This document shows positions 23,235 through 34,456 of a DNA stretch of 64,000 bases, one piece after another (position 1 is the first letter of the stretch; each line of letters opens with the position of its first letter). The stretch comes from Salticus scenicus. Lineage: Eukaryota > Arthropoda > Arachnida > Araneae > Salticidae. Position numbers and translations under genes: made by a program. The notes below the pieces were generated by a model. The model did not search any database and was not told the DNA's origin. It was given only the letters and a program-made list of their open reading frames with translations. Where the stretch lies: positions 46,405,153 through 46,469,152 of the forward strand of contig OZ005657.1 in assembly GCA_963930645.1 (NCBI GenBank). The letters run 5' to 3'.

Positions 23235-23447
23235 CTGTCGGTAACAAAAGTATCCGAACACTAGCAAAAATTCCTATATAAAAAAAGTAGAGTTAATACT
23301 GTTTTGTTAAATAAATCTTTGTCGAATCATGTTCTTAGACTGACTATGAACATGATTCGACAAGGATTTATTTAACAAAGCAGTATTAACTTTACTTTTT
23401 TTACATAAGAATTTTTGCTAGTGTTCGGATACTTTTGTTACCGACTG
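23235..23447. mobile_element. Mariner-type hairpin MITE, copy 4
   Basis: The 213-bp copy belongs to the family at 6422, 9031 and 11756. It has a TA on the right (23448-23449), and the left end reads CTGTCGGTAAC with a point change. Confidence 0.85.
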
Positions 23448-24002
23448 TACTTGATTTGAGAAGCAACAGAATGTAAAACAAAAATAATTAATTTCATTCA
23501 ATGCCCTTGTCCCCTTAAGTTTAGTTAGAAATAATAATTATTTGTCATTTTTATTTTATGTTTTAGAAAACGCTTTTTTGGTTAGTTTGAACAGGTACTG
23601 AAATCTTTTTAATTAAAATACAAAATATGCCAGTTAAAACGTGTCATTAAAAGTTGAAAACGAACTACTAACGAACATTACAAGCCTAAATAAAATTTCG
23701 AACTCATCGCTTCTTGAACAGTATTCAGCTTTAAAACAGAAACTTTTCGTTTGGCCGCGATGGCACGTTGGTGCAGTTTTGACATTACTATTTACGAATG
23801 ATAATTTTTCTATACTTAAATACAGAAAGATGTTATAAAAGAATGCTGTATAAAAAATTTTGTGCTGAAACAACATTTGGTTATGAAAGATATCTACGAA
23901 ATATTACTTTACCCAGAATGAGTTTTATTACAAAACGTTCCTTAAATATCATAATTTGAATTTTTAGTTTTAGAATAGGTGTAAAAGCAAATGAAAAAAA
24001 AA
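23448..24002. other. Intergenic, no gene seen
   Basis: ORFs 23641-23838 (+) and 23634-23876 (-) overlap each other and show no motif. I regard them as chance frames. Confidence 0.45.
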
Positions 24003-24429
24003 AAAAAAAAAAACTGAGATTTTGTGAATATACAAATTCTGTGAATATAGAATGAGGTTTATCCAGACTTTCAGTAAATTTATAATAGGTTTCAGTTAAA
24101 AATATATAGTCGAGATTCTCAATCGTTATTAAATACATACTACTAGATATTACAGTCGAACCTCGTTAACATGAATGACTTTTAACATGAACTGTTTCTA
24201 CAATCCCAGTCAATATGAAGATTAGTTTAGCTATATGAAGATTAGTTACTGATAACATGAGCAAATTTTTTAGCCCCTTTGAGATTCATGTTAACGAGGT
24301 TCGACTATATTTACCACTAAAATGTCGATAAAGATAGATTTTTTAAACAGCTTATTTTACTTTTTAGCTGTAATTTTGCATAAAACTAAGTTATTTACAG
24401 TAGTTTTTCTGAAATAATTTTTAACAGTG
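24003..24429. mobile_element. Diverged CACTGTTAAA-family MITE with nested Tigger MITE
   Basis: The right end (AATAATTTTTAACAGTGTA) and interior blocks (GTCGAGATTCTCAATCGTTATT, TTTTAAACAGCTTATTTTACTTTT) match the elements at 18425 and 18893. It is interrupted at 24152 by a TA-flanked pogo-like MITE. The left end is lost in a poly(A) region. Confidence 0.55.
24153..24307. mobile_element. Pogo/Tigger-type MITE
   Basis: The 155-bp element has termini CAGTCGAACCTCGTTAACAT, inverted at the other end, and TA flanks (24151-24152 and 24308-24309). The terminal sequence is characteristic of pogo/Tigger elements. It is non-coding. Confidence 0.85.
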
Positions 24430-24482
24430 TACTTAAATTATTCGACGTGGGTGTTGGATATTAAGTGGTGGGTGTTGGAGTG

Positions 24483-24698
24483 AAGGCCGAATGACAACAC
24501 CAAGTTCCTAGCTCTGGACAGAGTGCCTTCCGTGGAGGTCTTTTTAAGAGGTCCCAACCCGTATTTACACGATTTTCAGAGAAAACCATGTAAAACTCCG
24601 AACGTCTAGGCCTGGGATTGAACTCGAAACTTCTTGTCTACTACCTTCGAGAGCAGAACATCTTGGCTACTAGTGGACCTACGACAACGTGGCTTAAC
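24483..24698 (-). mobile_element. tRNA-derived SINE, family 1
   Basis: On the minus strand the head, a degenerate B-box (GAGTTCAATCCCAGG) and the body blocks run in the same order as at 52892. The 3' part is visible on the plus strand as TGCCTTCCGTGGAGGTCTTT and CAACCCGTATTTACACG. Confidence 0.7.
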
Positions 24699-27099
24699 CC
24701 TTAACCTTTCATTGATTTCGCACTGAAAACAAGCATTTAAAATGTTTTAAATATTTTTTCATTGTTTCAATCTATGTTTTAAACATTTTTTTTTCTATTT
24801 AGTTGATAACAGTACTACTCCGAAATTTAACAAGTGATGTTTCAGAATAAGTTATATGCAAATTCACTTTGGATTTCTTAGTAGGTGTGAGTGCACATTG
24901 CTGCTTTGATAATGCTTTCGTGCCTATATTTTTTCACCTGATGAAGGGCTGTGCTATTAATTTCATTCATCTAAACAACTGTTATCAGTTTTTGCATTTT
25001 ATATTATTTTTATTAAATTAATTATTATTTGAATTAACCAGGTTAACATATAGATGGTTCAAATCAAAAAAGTTTCGAAAATTAAAAAATACATCCTTTT
25101 TTTTTTTTTTTAAACATAGTTATAATCAGCTATGGGCTAATAGCCACCTTTAAATTAGTTAAGCAGTTTTCAAGATAAATTATGTAGTGAACGTTAAAGG
25201 GTTAAACAATGCACACCATTTTTTTTTTTCTATTTTGATTTGATTTTTTTTTTTAATTTTGCATTTGCATAGATGCTACTTGCACGTTTTCTTGCTGCCG
25301 GAAATGTTTAATTAGAATTTTTTATACGTTTTCTTGAAGTTTTCGCCGATTAAATAAGGTGAAAATTTTTACGGAAAAAAACAAAAAAAAAAAAAAAAAC
25401 CTCACAAGTTGGCAATTATGCAATTGTAATTTAACACTGAGTTTTAGTCATTCACATAAAAATAATTTGACAAAGTCAAAAAATAATAAGCTTTAGAAAT
25501 TAAGAATGGCTGTATTACAAAACATATTGAAATAAATCGCTTTTCACTTCAATAGCTGCATATTAAAATTGCTATATATATATTGAAAACCTTTTCAAAC
25601 ATTGAAGTATATATATTTTTTCTTTTTAGTTAGCTTCTTTTGACACATGTTTCTAAATTGAATGATAAATCTTTTTTTTTAATCATTTATTGTAAATTTA
25701 CACTAAAAACGAGAAGCTCAGATGTTGATATCACGAATTGCGCTGTCATGCTTAGTGTGAATGAGGCGATATAAAGCTTCCTGGCCAAGAAATTTTATGA
25801 ATTTAGAGCACAAGAGGAGAGCAGTGAGACATGATGTTCTTGTATATCAACTTTTGAAACAAAATATTTATACTTAATATATGTAATATGTATACTTAAA
25901 AAAAATATGTATACTTAAAAAAAAAAAAAAATCGAGAATATAAATTGAAATTATGTAAGTGTGTGGAAGTGAAGGAGGAGGAGAGTAAAAACACAATAAG
26001 AAAATGCTATGTTTGCAATAACAAAAAATAACATAATAAATAATAAAAAAATAGATAATTGTTTGCAGTTTTTCTTTTGGTCTAATGGTAAAACAAAATA
26101 ATATAAATAGAGCCTGAATGTTTGTCTATGAGAAGTGTACTGCACATCTATTTCTTGAGCTTTTTATAAGATTATTAAGATAAATTTAGGTGTAACAATC
26201 TCAAAAATTCTTTGTTAAAGTACAAATTTACTTCAGTTTACGGAAACAAAAGGGAATGCATGGCATATTGCTAAAAAAAAAAAAAGTAAAAGAGTATATT
26301 TTGTTAGTAACATTTTAAGGTGTAACATAATTTTAACAAAATCCGAAATGTAGTTCAAAAAATTAGAAACTATTAAAAAATAAAACCAAGGGAATATACA
26401 AATGAAGGAAATACTCACAAATTAAGAAAAAAATTGTTGTCTTCTACGGACTTTCTTTTAATTTATAAACATCGATAAAATGACATTACTCCAAACCTTA
26501 GTATTCTATGTCGTAAGGTTTCTCTAAACCCTTTGTAAGCCAGATGTTTATAGGGATTCAATCGCGAAGAACTTTAGCATGTGGTGTTTCTTTTATAAAT
26601 GAAACTTAAATATAGATAAGGCAATAACTTATCATTTATTTTATTACATCATTGTGATACATAAGATAACCATGAACAGCTAAAAGAGATATTAATTGAA
26701 AATATTTGGCTTTTTTTGCTGTTATTATGATCAGTTAATCGTAATTAAATTGAAATAAGTAAAAGATTAAATAATTTAAAAATATTTTTTTAAAAAATCT
26801 CATTTTTTTTAAAAACTGTATTGAAACATTAAAATAAAGGTACGTTTATCTATATGTTTACCTATATGTTTTTAACATAGATATTGAATTAGATAAAAAA
26901 TGTATCTTACTCATTTTACAGATATTTTACAGACATGTATTTTGTTTGCATGTCTGTAAATATGAAAGTTTGCATGTATTATAAGATATCCAGTGAAAGC
27001 TTATCATCATTTCCTAAATAATTGGGATAAAATGGACTATATGTTTATAATTTAAAAAAAAAAAATAATAATAATAAGCTAGTCAACACATAGCTGGCA
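24699..27099. other. Intergenic, no gene seen
   Basis: AT-rich throughout with T runs (near 25098, 25219, 25242) and A runs (25386, 25918, 26273). No frame with a recognisable domain or splice context. Confidence 0.55.
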
Positions 27100-27275
27100 T
27101 ATAATACTGTCAATCGTTCTGAATTTTGGATACCGGTATGTTTTTATAGAAATTTTTCACGAGTTTTGTAGTAATTAATAATAATAATAAAATTTACAAT
27201 AATTTTATAAGATGAAAATTTCTATAAAATAATACTGGTATCCAAAATTCGGAACGGTTGGCAGCTATGTAATAC
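27100..27275. mobile_element. Hairpin MITE (CTGCCAAC family)
   Basis: Inverted arms: CTGTCAATCGTTCTGAATTT on the left and, reversed, CTGCCAACCGTTCCGAATTT on the right, continuing through TTGGATACCRGTAT and a poly-TAA centre. The outer ends resemble the hAT-like MITEs at 50116 and 50325. No clean target duplication is seen. Confidence 0.6.
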
Positions 27276-27531
27276 TAATGAAATTATTTTAAAATGGATG
27301 ATTATAGTTTCAATTATTTCTTATAATAATTTCAGAATATCAGTAATCTATGCGGGTACGTTAAAAGCAACATTATTCAAAAATATATTCTTACATTTAT
27401 TTGAAATTATATAGAGGATTTTTGAATTTTAAATGCATTTTACATAAATTACAACTTTCAAAGCAATATGTAGGTGCAACTTTCGCAAGGAACTGCGTGT
27501 CCGTCTGTTGAGTGTTATGTTATTATATTTC

Positions 27532-27672
27532 AGGCCGATTGCTTACTTTTAGTACCTGGCCATGGGGTGAGGTGTCCTCCGTTGGTATCTTTTCAAGAGC
27601 CCTAACTCGTATCCGCGCAACTTTCGGAGATAACCACGGAAAACTTCGAACGGATAGATTGACGAACGCAAC
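27532..27672 (-). mobile_element. Truncated tRNA-derived SINE, family 1
   Basis: Body blocks only are visible: TGTCCTCCGTTGGTATCTTT, CTAACTCGTATCCGCGC and ATAACCACGGAAAACTTCGA, in reverse orientation. The tRNA-like head is missing. Confidence 0.6.
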
Positions 27673-28617
27673 TTCTTTTGTCTGTTAAATAGCAAGTCCG
27701 AATAAGAGATTTTATTACACCTTTTTTGTGTTTGTGTGTAAAATGTCTACAAAAATAAAAAAAAAATATTACAATAACAAAAAAATCCTTACAGATTTAA
27801 AGAAATTCTAATCCATCGTAAGCATGTTTTGTAAAGAAGCCAGGAACACCATGGATTAAGTACAACAACATTTTATCATATTTTTATTTGTTTCAAGAAT
27901 GAAAAATATACATGAAACATGGAATAAAAGTAAAGAAAGATTAAAAATTTTTTTACGAACTGATAATATGGATGACTCCGGAAAACTAAGATCGTTAACT
28001 ATTGGGAAATTTCAAGAGCTACGTTTTTTTAAAACTTTGAATATTTACCTTGCATGCTTATACGTTCTTAATTAATGACACTTGCATATTTACTAATTGT
28101 TTTAGTGTTCAAAAAATAAATTACATTCCAACAGTGAAGTTCAAAAAACATTTTATTTAGAAGTGCGCTACTATACAATATGACACACATACAAAGCACT
28201 ATTTTTCTACACAATTTCTGAGTCGCTTCTGGTATTAATCAAATGTTGTACTAATCGTTAAATGCCTTAACCATGATAGTACAATCTACCTATCACTTTC
28301 TACCTTCATGGCCTTAACGATAGAAACTCGCTCCTTGTTTCTAAAGCCAACTTAGAACTGATGACGAACAATAGAATAAGCACCACCAACAGATATTCAG
28401 ATGATATCCAACAGATAGATTGGTAAGAGATTGCTCCGTTCTTAACTGTAACGAAACGGTTGTCCAAGATTCGGACTCCATTTGCAAATATATTTTCTAA
28501 CTATTTACTATGTTGCACTCTTCAGTGATTTTCAAACACTCATTGCGTTTGCCTATACATTAATTTTTTTTGACACAGCTTATCAAATCAAATTGCATAC
28601 TTTTATCTCATTTTCAA
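27673..28617. other. Intergenic, no gene seen
   Basis: AT-rich sequence with no sustained open frame outside low-complexity stretches. Confidence 0.5.
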
Positions 28618-28710
28618 ACCTATTCTACTTTTTTTTTTTTTTTTTTTTAATTCACATGTTATTGAAAATTAAACGCAATATAAGTAAATTTTATAATGAA
28701 TTTAAAACTT

Positions 28711-28741
<31 letters not shown>

Positions 28742-28809
28742 CTTTTTGACAAATTGATATGTTAGCTAAATTCTTAAAAAAAAAAAAAAAGCCAACATAC
28801 CAATTTGTC

Positions 28810-28864
<55 letters not shown>

Positions 28865-29010
28865 AAATAAATAATAATAATAATAACAATAATAATAATA
28901 ATAATAATAAATAAATAAATAAATAAATAAAAGTTTTAAATTCATTATAAAATTTACTTATATTGCGTTTAATTGTCAATAACACGTGAATTAAAAAATA
29001 AAAAAGTAGA
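28618..29010. repeat. Inverted duplication around an (AT)n/(TAA)n core
   Basis: The left arm begins CCTATTCTAC, continues AATTCACATGTTATTG, AAACGCAATATAAGTAAATT and TTTAAAACTTTTATTTATTT. The right arm repeats these in reverse complement, ending AGTAGAATAGG, nearly without mismatch. A second, inner pair (TTGACAAATTGATATGTT and AACATACCAATTTGTCAA) lies at 28744-28811. The centre is TTTA, AT and TAA microsatellites. Whether it is a foldback element or a recent local inversion cannot be told from this copy alone. Confidence 0.75.
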
Positions 29011-29327
29011 ATAGGTTCTCGTCTCCTCTAAATTTCTTTTTTTTTCTATTTCATCTAAATTTAATGTCAATAAATTTTCTTTTGTTTACACGTGTTTTTA
29101 TGATGATTGAATGAACAGGCAGAATTATTTAAAAGCAATAAGAGTATTTTTCCTTGTTTGAATTGAATTAACTGGATATTTTATATTCGGTGATACAAAG
29201 ATGGTAAGATTAAAAATACAAGTATAATAAAGATAATTAGTTACCTTAAGTTAAGGAACTTAAGCCAGTAGGGACCGATCACTTCTGTCCGGCAGTTTAT
29301 CTTATGGATTTTACGATCACGTCTGGG

Positions 29328-29542
29328 CATTGACATTGGCATTAGGTCTAAGGCTGATTGACTACACTAGGGTCTTAGGCATGAGGGGGAGTGTTTTCCT
29401 TGGGGATCTTCCTAAGGGGTCCTAGCCCGTATTTATGCAGATTTCAGAGAAAGCCACGGAAAACTCCGAATGACTTGGGATCGAACCTGGTACCCTACAT
29501 CTACCAGCTTCGAGGACAGAACTTCTCGACAGCTGCTGGGCC
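29328..29542 (-). mobile_element. tRNA-derived SINE, family 1, with target duplication
   Basis: The copy is in reverse orientation. On the plus strand the body blocks are GTGTTTTCCTTGGGGATCTT, CTAGCCCGTATTTATGCAG and AAGCCACGGAAAACTCCGAA, and the B-box complement is GGGATCGAACCTGGTACC. It is flanked by a 15-bp direct repeat, ACGATCACGTCTGGG (29313-29327) and ACGATCGCGTCTGGG (29543-29557), one mismatch apart. This fits LINE-mediated insertion. Confidence 0.7.
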
Positions 29543-29557
29543 ACGATCGCGTCTGGG

Positions 29558-30195
29558 AACAGCAGGATTGATTGTGCTCCCTCCTCTCCTCAAATTTTGA
29601 AAAGTTCAGAAGAGCTGCATTTTCACTAAGTCGCTAAAAACGACAAAATCATCTTCTTCAACTGTTATGCCTTTCAATTTTTTTTTTTTTTTTTTTTAAG
29701 AAACAGCAGAAATGCCTCGGGCTATTTGTTATCCAACAAAGAGGCGGCGGTGGGGCACTATTGAACATTTTTTTTTTAGATGACTTTACGAGAAGACAAA
29801 ACTAAGCGAGCACTCGGGTGCTAAATTTAATGAGGTTCAAAATACACAAATACTTCATTTGGATTTAATAATAGTTATTAACATTATATTACATAAATAT
29901 GTGCGTATTTACGGATGTGCGTATCTCTCTCTAAAGCTAATAGATATCCTGTTTTGAATTTCATACATATTTAATATTAGTTTTGTGGTTATTGTCATTC
30001 ATAAAAAATGTTAAAATCAGGACTCTTTTTATGCTTAGTGGGGCGCATATGGTGTTTTTTCTACAATACGATATTATTTTCAAAGGCGTTAAAAATTACT
30101 TTTATATATTTTTGGTGTTCAAATAAATACATGTGCCACCCACTGAATGTAAAAGGCGCTCTGTTTCATATTTGTATTTAATAACAGATTTTCAA

Positions 30196-30232
<37 letters not shown>

Positions 30233-30359
30233 AGACGCTATAATTATTTATATCAAGGGTTGTTCTACGGCTATGGGACAAACTTTGAATTGACGTGGAG
30301 AACATAACAAAGATTGAGAATTGCATAAGAACCTATGACTGCAAACGTCATTTTAACCC
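29558..30359. other. Intergenic with long T runs
   Basis: T runs lie at about 29679-29697 and 30200-30228. I see no gene. Confidence 0.5.
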
Positions 30360-30405
30360 ATATCTGCCAAAGATCTCATTATGAAGTGTAAAACTTTTAG
30401 TACCC

Positions 30406-30438
<33 letters not shown>

Positions 30439-30669
30439 CCACACCAGTCATTTTTTAGAGTCATTTTATTCTTATTTAATCGTAACAACATTTGGGGAGA
30501 ATTACTCTAAAAATAAAATGGTGTGGAAAAAGGGGCGTTTTTTTCAAGGGTCGTTAACAATTTTACACTTATTAACACTTTCGCGACCGTATATTATTGT
30601 CTTTTTGACAACAAGGTCCGCCTGTGGGTGTTATTCTCCCAAGATACAATATTTCAGAACAAATTTTTC

Positions 30670-30684
30670 TATATTCAGATTCAT
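30670..30684. repeat. Target duplication, left copy (15 bp)
   Basis: TATATTCAGATTCAT here is repeated exactly at 46718-46732. The two copies bracket the retrotransposon and belong to the TTAA MITE it entered. Confidence 0.9.
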
Positions 30685-31439
30685 GAGTGAAGTCTTCCTT
30701 TGAAAGTGATCGGACGTTAGTTTCTTTGCTCCTCAATGGAGGGCTAATACAATAGGAACGGGGTAAGTTGGAGTTATGCACTATACTATTTTCTTTTCCT
30801 AAAGTTATTATCTTTCTTTTGATACTATCCATTAATCTCTAGCCCAAGTTGTTCATGAATAATTTGTATAAATGTAAATAGTAACTTTTGTTTCCCTCAG
30901 CAATGGTCTTCATCGTGGCTGATTGCTATTTTCTTTTTAACGTTGCGGCTTATTGCCTTTTACTATTTAATAACTCAATCAAAATTAAAATTCGGAACAT
31001 TTACCCCCCCCCCCTCCGCAATCATGTCCCGAAGACCATTGCTGACCCAAAAATTGCATAATGCCGTATTACGAACAGCTAAGTTAATTTAAAAGTTAAT
31101 TGCAAATATCATGTGCCTTGCGCCATTTTGATAAGTTTCCATGTAATCCATGTACAGGTACTTGCCTATCCCTGCGTGTCGTCATGGACTATGCTCACCC
31201 TGTTTCAAGGGATGTCCGCTTTTACCATGATGGCATACTTGGGGGTGGTCGAGTGCCAATTAATAACCATTGGCAAAACTACTATCTATTCGCCAGGACT
31301 TTAGAAATTTGATTTTAATAGGGGACTACAAAAACTTAAGTTTAATTCATTAAAACCACTAATAATCTTAAGCTTAATTAATTAAAACCACTATTAATCT
31401 TAAGCTAAATTCTTGATTGTTGAGGTTAGGACTTAGTTT
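30685..31439 (+). promoter_or_regulatory. Retrotransposon 5' UTR, unique leader
   Basis: This is the first 755 bp of the element. It contains a 14-bp inverted repeat (CAGCAATGGTCTTC at 30899 and its complement near 31031). It also has two and a half copies of a ~42-bp tandem unit (AATTAAAACCACTAATAATC-like) at about 31334-31412. Short frames at 31100-31312 have no recognisable product. Internal promoters of non-LTR elements normally lie in this zone; no specific promoter motif is proved here. Confidence 0.55.
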
Positions 31440-32134
31440 TTTTTTTTTTTTTTTAAACTATTTAAACTTTTTAACCAAGTGCCCTTAAAAAAAAAGGAAA
31501 AAAAAAAAAAAAAAGGGAAAATAAATTTAGGCTAAAAGTTAAGGCTTCTTTCTTCCCCACCTCTTGGGATACCCTCACAGTAAAACCACCTTAAAATTAA
31601 AATTCCTGCTAAATAAGCGCCAGTTCATCAAAAACCTTTTCAAAAGTTAGAGTTCCTCTTGTACCACCCTCTGGGATTACATCCACTGCCCCACCCCCTG
31701 GGCTAACCCCCCACAATGATATTTCCAATGATCTGGCATTTCATCTGCAAAATTGAACCCCTAATACTGCAACCTTTCCAAGAATAAACACAATGTTAAG
31801 GATCTAGCTTGCCCCACCCCTTGGGCTCACCACGTGTCAAATCAACTTAAAACTTCTAATCCTGTGTGCAAGGTCTCAATTTTACTGGAATTACGAACTC
31901 GCAGAACTCCAACCTGCCCCACCTCCTGAGCTCCCCAGCTAGGATTTAACATTGACTGCCCCACCCCCTAGGTTTCCATCCTTTCTCCGGCTTTTGTTCT
32001 CCCATCGCTCTTTGCACCCCCCCCCCCCCCTTGGCTTTCTGTGGGTCCTCTCTGGCGACGAGATCGGCGACCACCCCGGAGTCAACGTAAAACTTGGCGA
32101 CGGTTTTCGCGATTAACTCGGCGACTTCCAGAGC

Positions 32135-32165
<31 letters not shown>

Positions 32166-33852
32166 GTTATTTTTTTAAACCTTGTAACCAAGAGCCCGTA
32201 AGAAATTTTTTAGGCTAACAGTTAAGGCTTCTTACTTCCACACCCCTTAAGATAACCCTCACAGTCAAACCACCTTAAAATTAAAATTTCTGCTAAATAA
32301 GCGCCAGTTCATCTAACCTTTTCAAAAGTCAGAGTTCCTCTTGCGCCACCCCCCGGGATAACATCCACTGCCTCACCCCCAGGGCTATCTCCCACAATGA
32401 TATTTCCAATAATCTGGCAATTCATCAGCAAAATTGAACCGCTAATGCTGCAACCTTTCCAAGAATAAACACAATGTTAAGGTTCTAGCTTGCCCCACCC
32501 CTTGGGCTCACCACGTGTCAAACAAACTTAAAACTTCTAATCCTGTGTGCAAGGTTTCAATTTTACTGGAATTACGAACTCGCAGAACTCCAACCTGCCC
32601 CACCTCCTGAGCTCCCCAGCTAGGATTTAACATTGACTGCCCCACCCCCTAGGTTTCCATCCTTTCTCCGGCTTTTGTTCTCCCATCGCTCTTTGCTCCC
32701 CCCCTTGGCTTTCTGTGGGCCCTCTCTGGCGACGAGATCGGCGACCACCTCGGAGTCAACGTAAAACTTGGCGACGGTTTTCGCGATTATCTCGGCGACT
32801 TCCAGAGCAGTTTTTTTTTTTTTCTTTTTTTTTTTGTTATTTTTTTTTTAACCTTTTAACAAAAAAGCCCGTAAGAAATTTTTTTTAGGCTAACAGTTAA
32901 GGCTTCTTACTTCCACACCCCTTAAGATAACCCTCGCAGTCAAACCACCTTAAAATTAAAATTTCTGCTAAATAAGCGCCAGTTCATCTAAATTCTTTTC
33001 AAAAGTCAGAGTTTCTCTTGCGCCACTCTCTGGGATAACATCCACTGCCCCACCCCCTGGGCTATCTTCCACAATGATATTTCCAATGATCTGGCAATTC
33101 ATCATCAAAATTGAACCCCTAATACTGCAACCTTTCCTAGATTAAACACAATGTTAAGGTTCTAGCTTGCCCCACCCCTTGGGCTCACGACATGTCAAAC
33201 CAATTTAACCAATGTATTACTTCTAACCCTATGTGCAAGGTTTCAATTATATTAGAATTTCGAATTCGCAGAACTCCAACCTGCCCACCTTCTGAGCTTC
33301 CCAGCTAGGATTTAACATTGACTGCCCCACCCATAGGCTTCCATCCTTTCTCTGGCTTTTGTTCTCCCATCGCTCTTAGCTTCCCCCCCTTGGCTTTCTG
33401 TGAGTCCTCTGTGGCGACGAGGTCGGCGACCACCTCGGAGTCAACGTAAAACTTGGCGACGGTTTCGGCGATGATCTCGGCGACCTCCAGAGCAGTTTTT
33501 TTTTTTTTTCCCACTGCTAGGCTTCTGCTTCTCTTAAGTTTTAGACACTTCGCCTTTTGCTCCCTTCCCTTAGGTCTGCCTCGAGTCCCCTCAGACGATG
33601 AGGTTGGCGACCATCTCGGAGTCAGGGTAAAACTTGGCGACGATTTCGGCGACGGCCTCAGCGACCTCCAGGGCCAGTTTTTTTTTTTTTTTTTCCAGGC
33701 TCCTTCACTTAAGGTTTTTGACACTTCGCCTTTTGCTCCCTTCCCTTAGGTCACCCTCGGGTCCCCTCAGGCGACAAGGTCGGCGACCATCTCGGTGTCA
33801 AGGTTAAACTTTGTGGCGTTTTCGGCGACGGCCCCGGCGAGCTCCAAGGCCC
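31440..33852 (+). repeat. Five tandem 5'-UTR monomers (three long, two short)
   Basis: The units end at GAGCAG or its variant followed by a T run: 32136, 32810, 33495, 33677 and 33852. The first three are long (about 697, 674 and 685 bp) and share GGCTAACAGTTAAGGCTTCT, CTAAATAAGCGCCAGTTCAT, CTTGGGCTCACCACGTGTCA, and a GC-rich end with GGCGACGGTTTTCGCGATTA. The last two (about 182 and 175 bp) keep only the GC-rich end. The arrangement recalls the tandem promoter monomers of some LINEs. On the minus strand each unit keeps one frame open that begins ALEVAE or ALELAG and runs to ADLVA or a close variant. Confidence 0.85.
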
Positions 33853-34456
33853 TTTCCTTTTTTTTTTTTTTTTTTTTTTTTTCTTACCTTTGTTTTTAAC
33901 CCACTAGCCTATTAACCTCAACACTCACGCAGTTCAATGCTCAGCGAGAGCGCAGTCCAGTCGTTCAAGCTGTTCATTTCCCCTGCCAACCTTAACTCTT
34001 CATACAACCACAACTCCTTCAGTCGAGCGGGAACTTCGTTTCCCTTGGGCTATTTTCTTTAAATATTTCTCTTAATATATATACATATATATATACATTT
34101 TTTTTTTTTTTTTTATACGGATGGTATCAATTTAATTACATTTCTTTTATTACTTTTTCTCTTGGCTACTTTCGAGAGTCTAGGCTCCTGGTTTTTGCTT
34201 TTTTTTTTTTTTTTCTCTCTAACCCCTTTTTTTTGGTATAGTGTAGACGCTCCAGCGAGCCCCTACCGTATCATTAGATTGATTGTTATCATTTAAATCT
34301 TATCATCTCCTAATTATCTAATTAGATTATCCAGTATATTATTAGACTGTCCAGTATATTATTAATATAATCTTTCTTCATTCTAAAACAAACCAAAAAG
34401 CTTTTCTAAAAGCTAACCTAGCAAGCAAATCAGTCAGCAATTCTTGCCACATAAAC
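33853..34456 (+). promoter_or_regulatory. Retrotransposon 5' UTR, last part before ORF1
   Basis: Pyrimidine-rich leader with T runs (33856-33883, 34100-34114, 34200-34214), an (AT)n stretch near 34077 and a duplicated CCAGTATATTATTA at 34331-34362. No frame of interest. ORF1's ATG at 34457 follows GCCACATAAAC. Confidence 0.5.

Noticed and set aside
28482..28985. Frames of 84-91 codons rich in Phe, Leu and Tyr as proteins
   Set aside because: They are created by T, TTTA and AT runs in the inverted duplication.
33305..33724. 139-codon minus-strand frame as a protein gene
   Set aside because: It runs across two monomers of the retrotransposon 5' UTR and through T runs, joining two different frames of the repeated segment. 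Only the short repeated part is worth a look and is listed as a finding.
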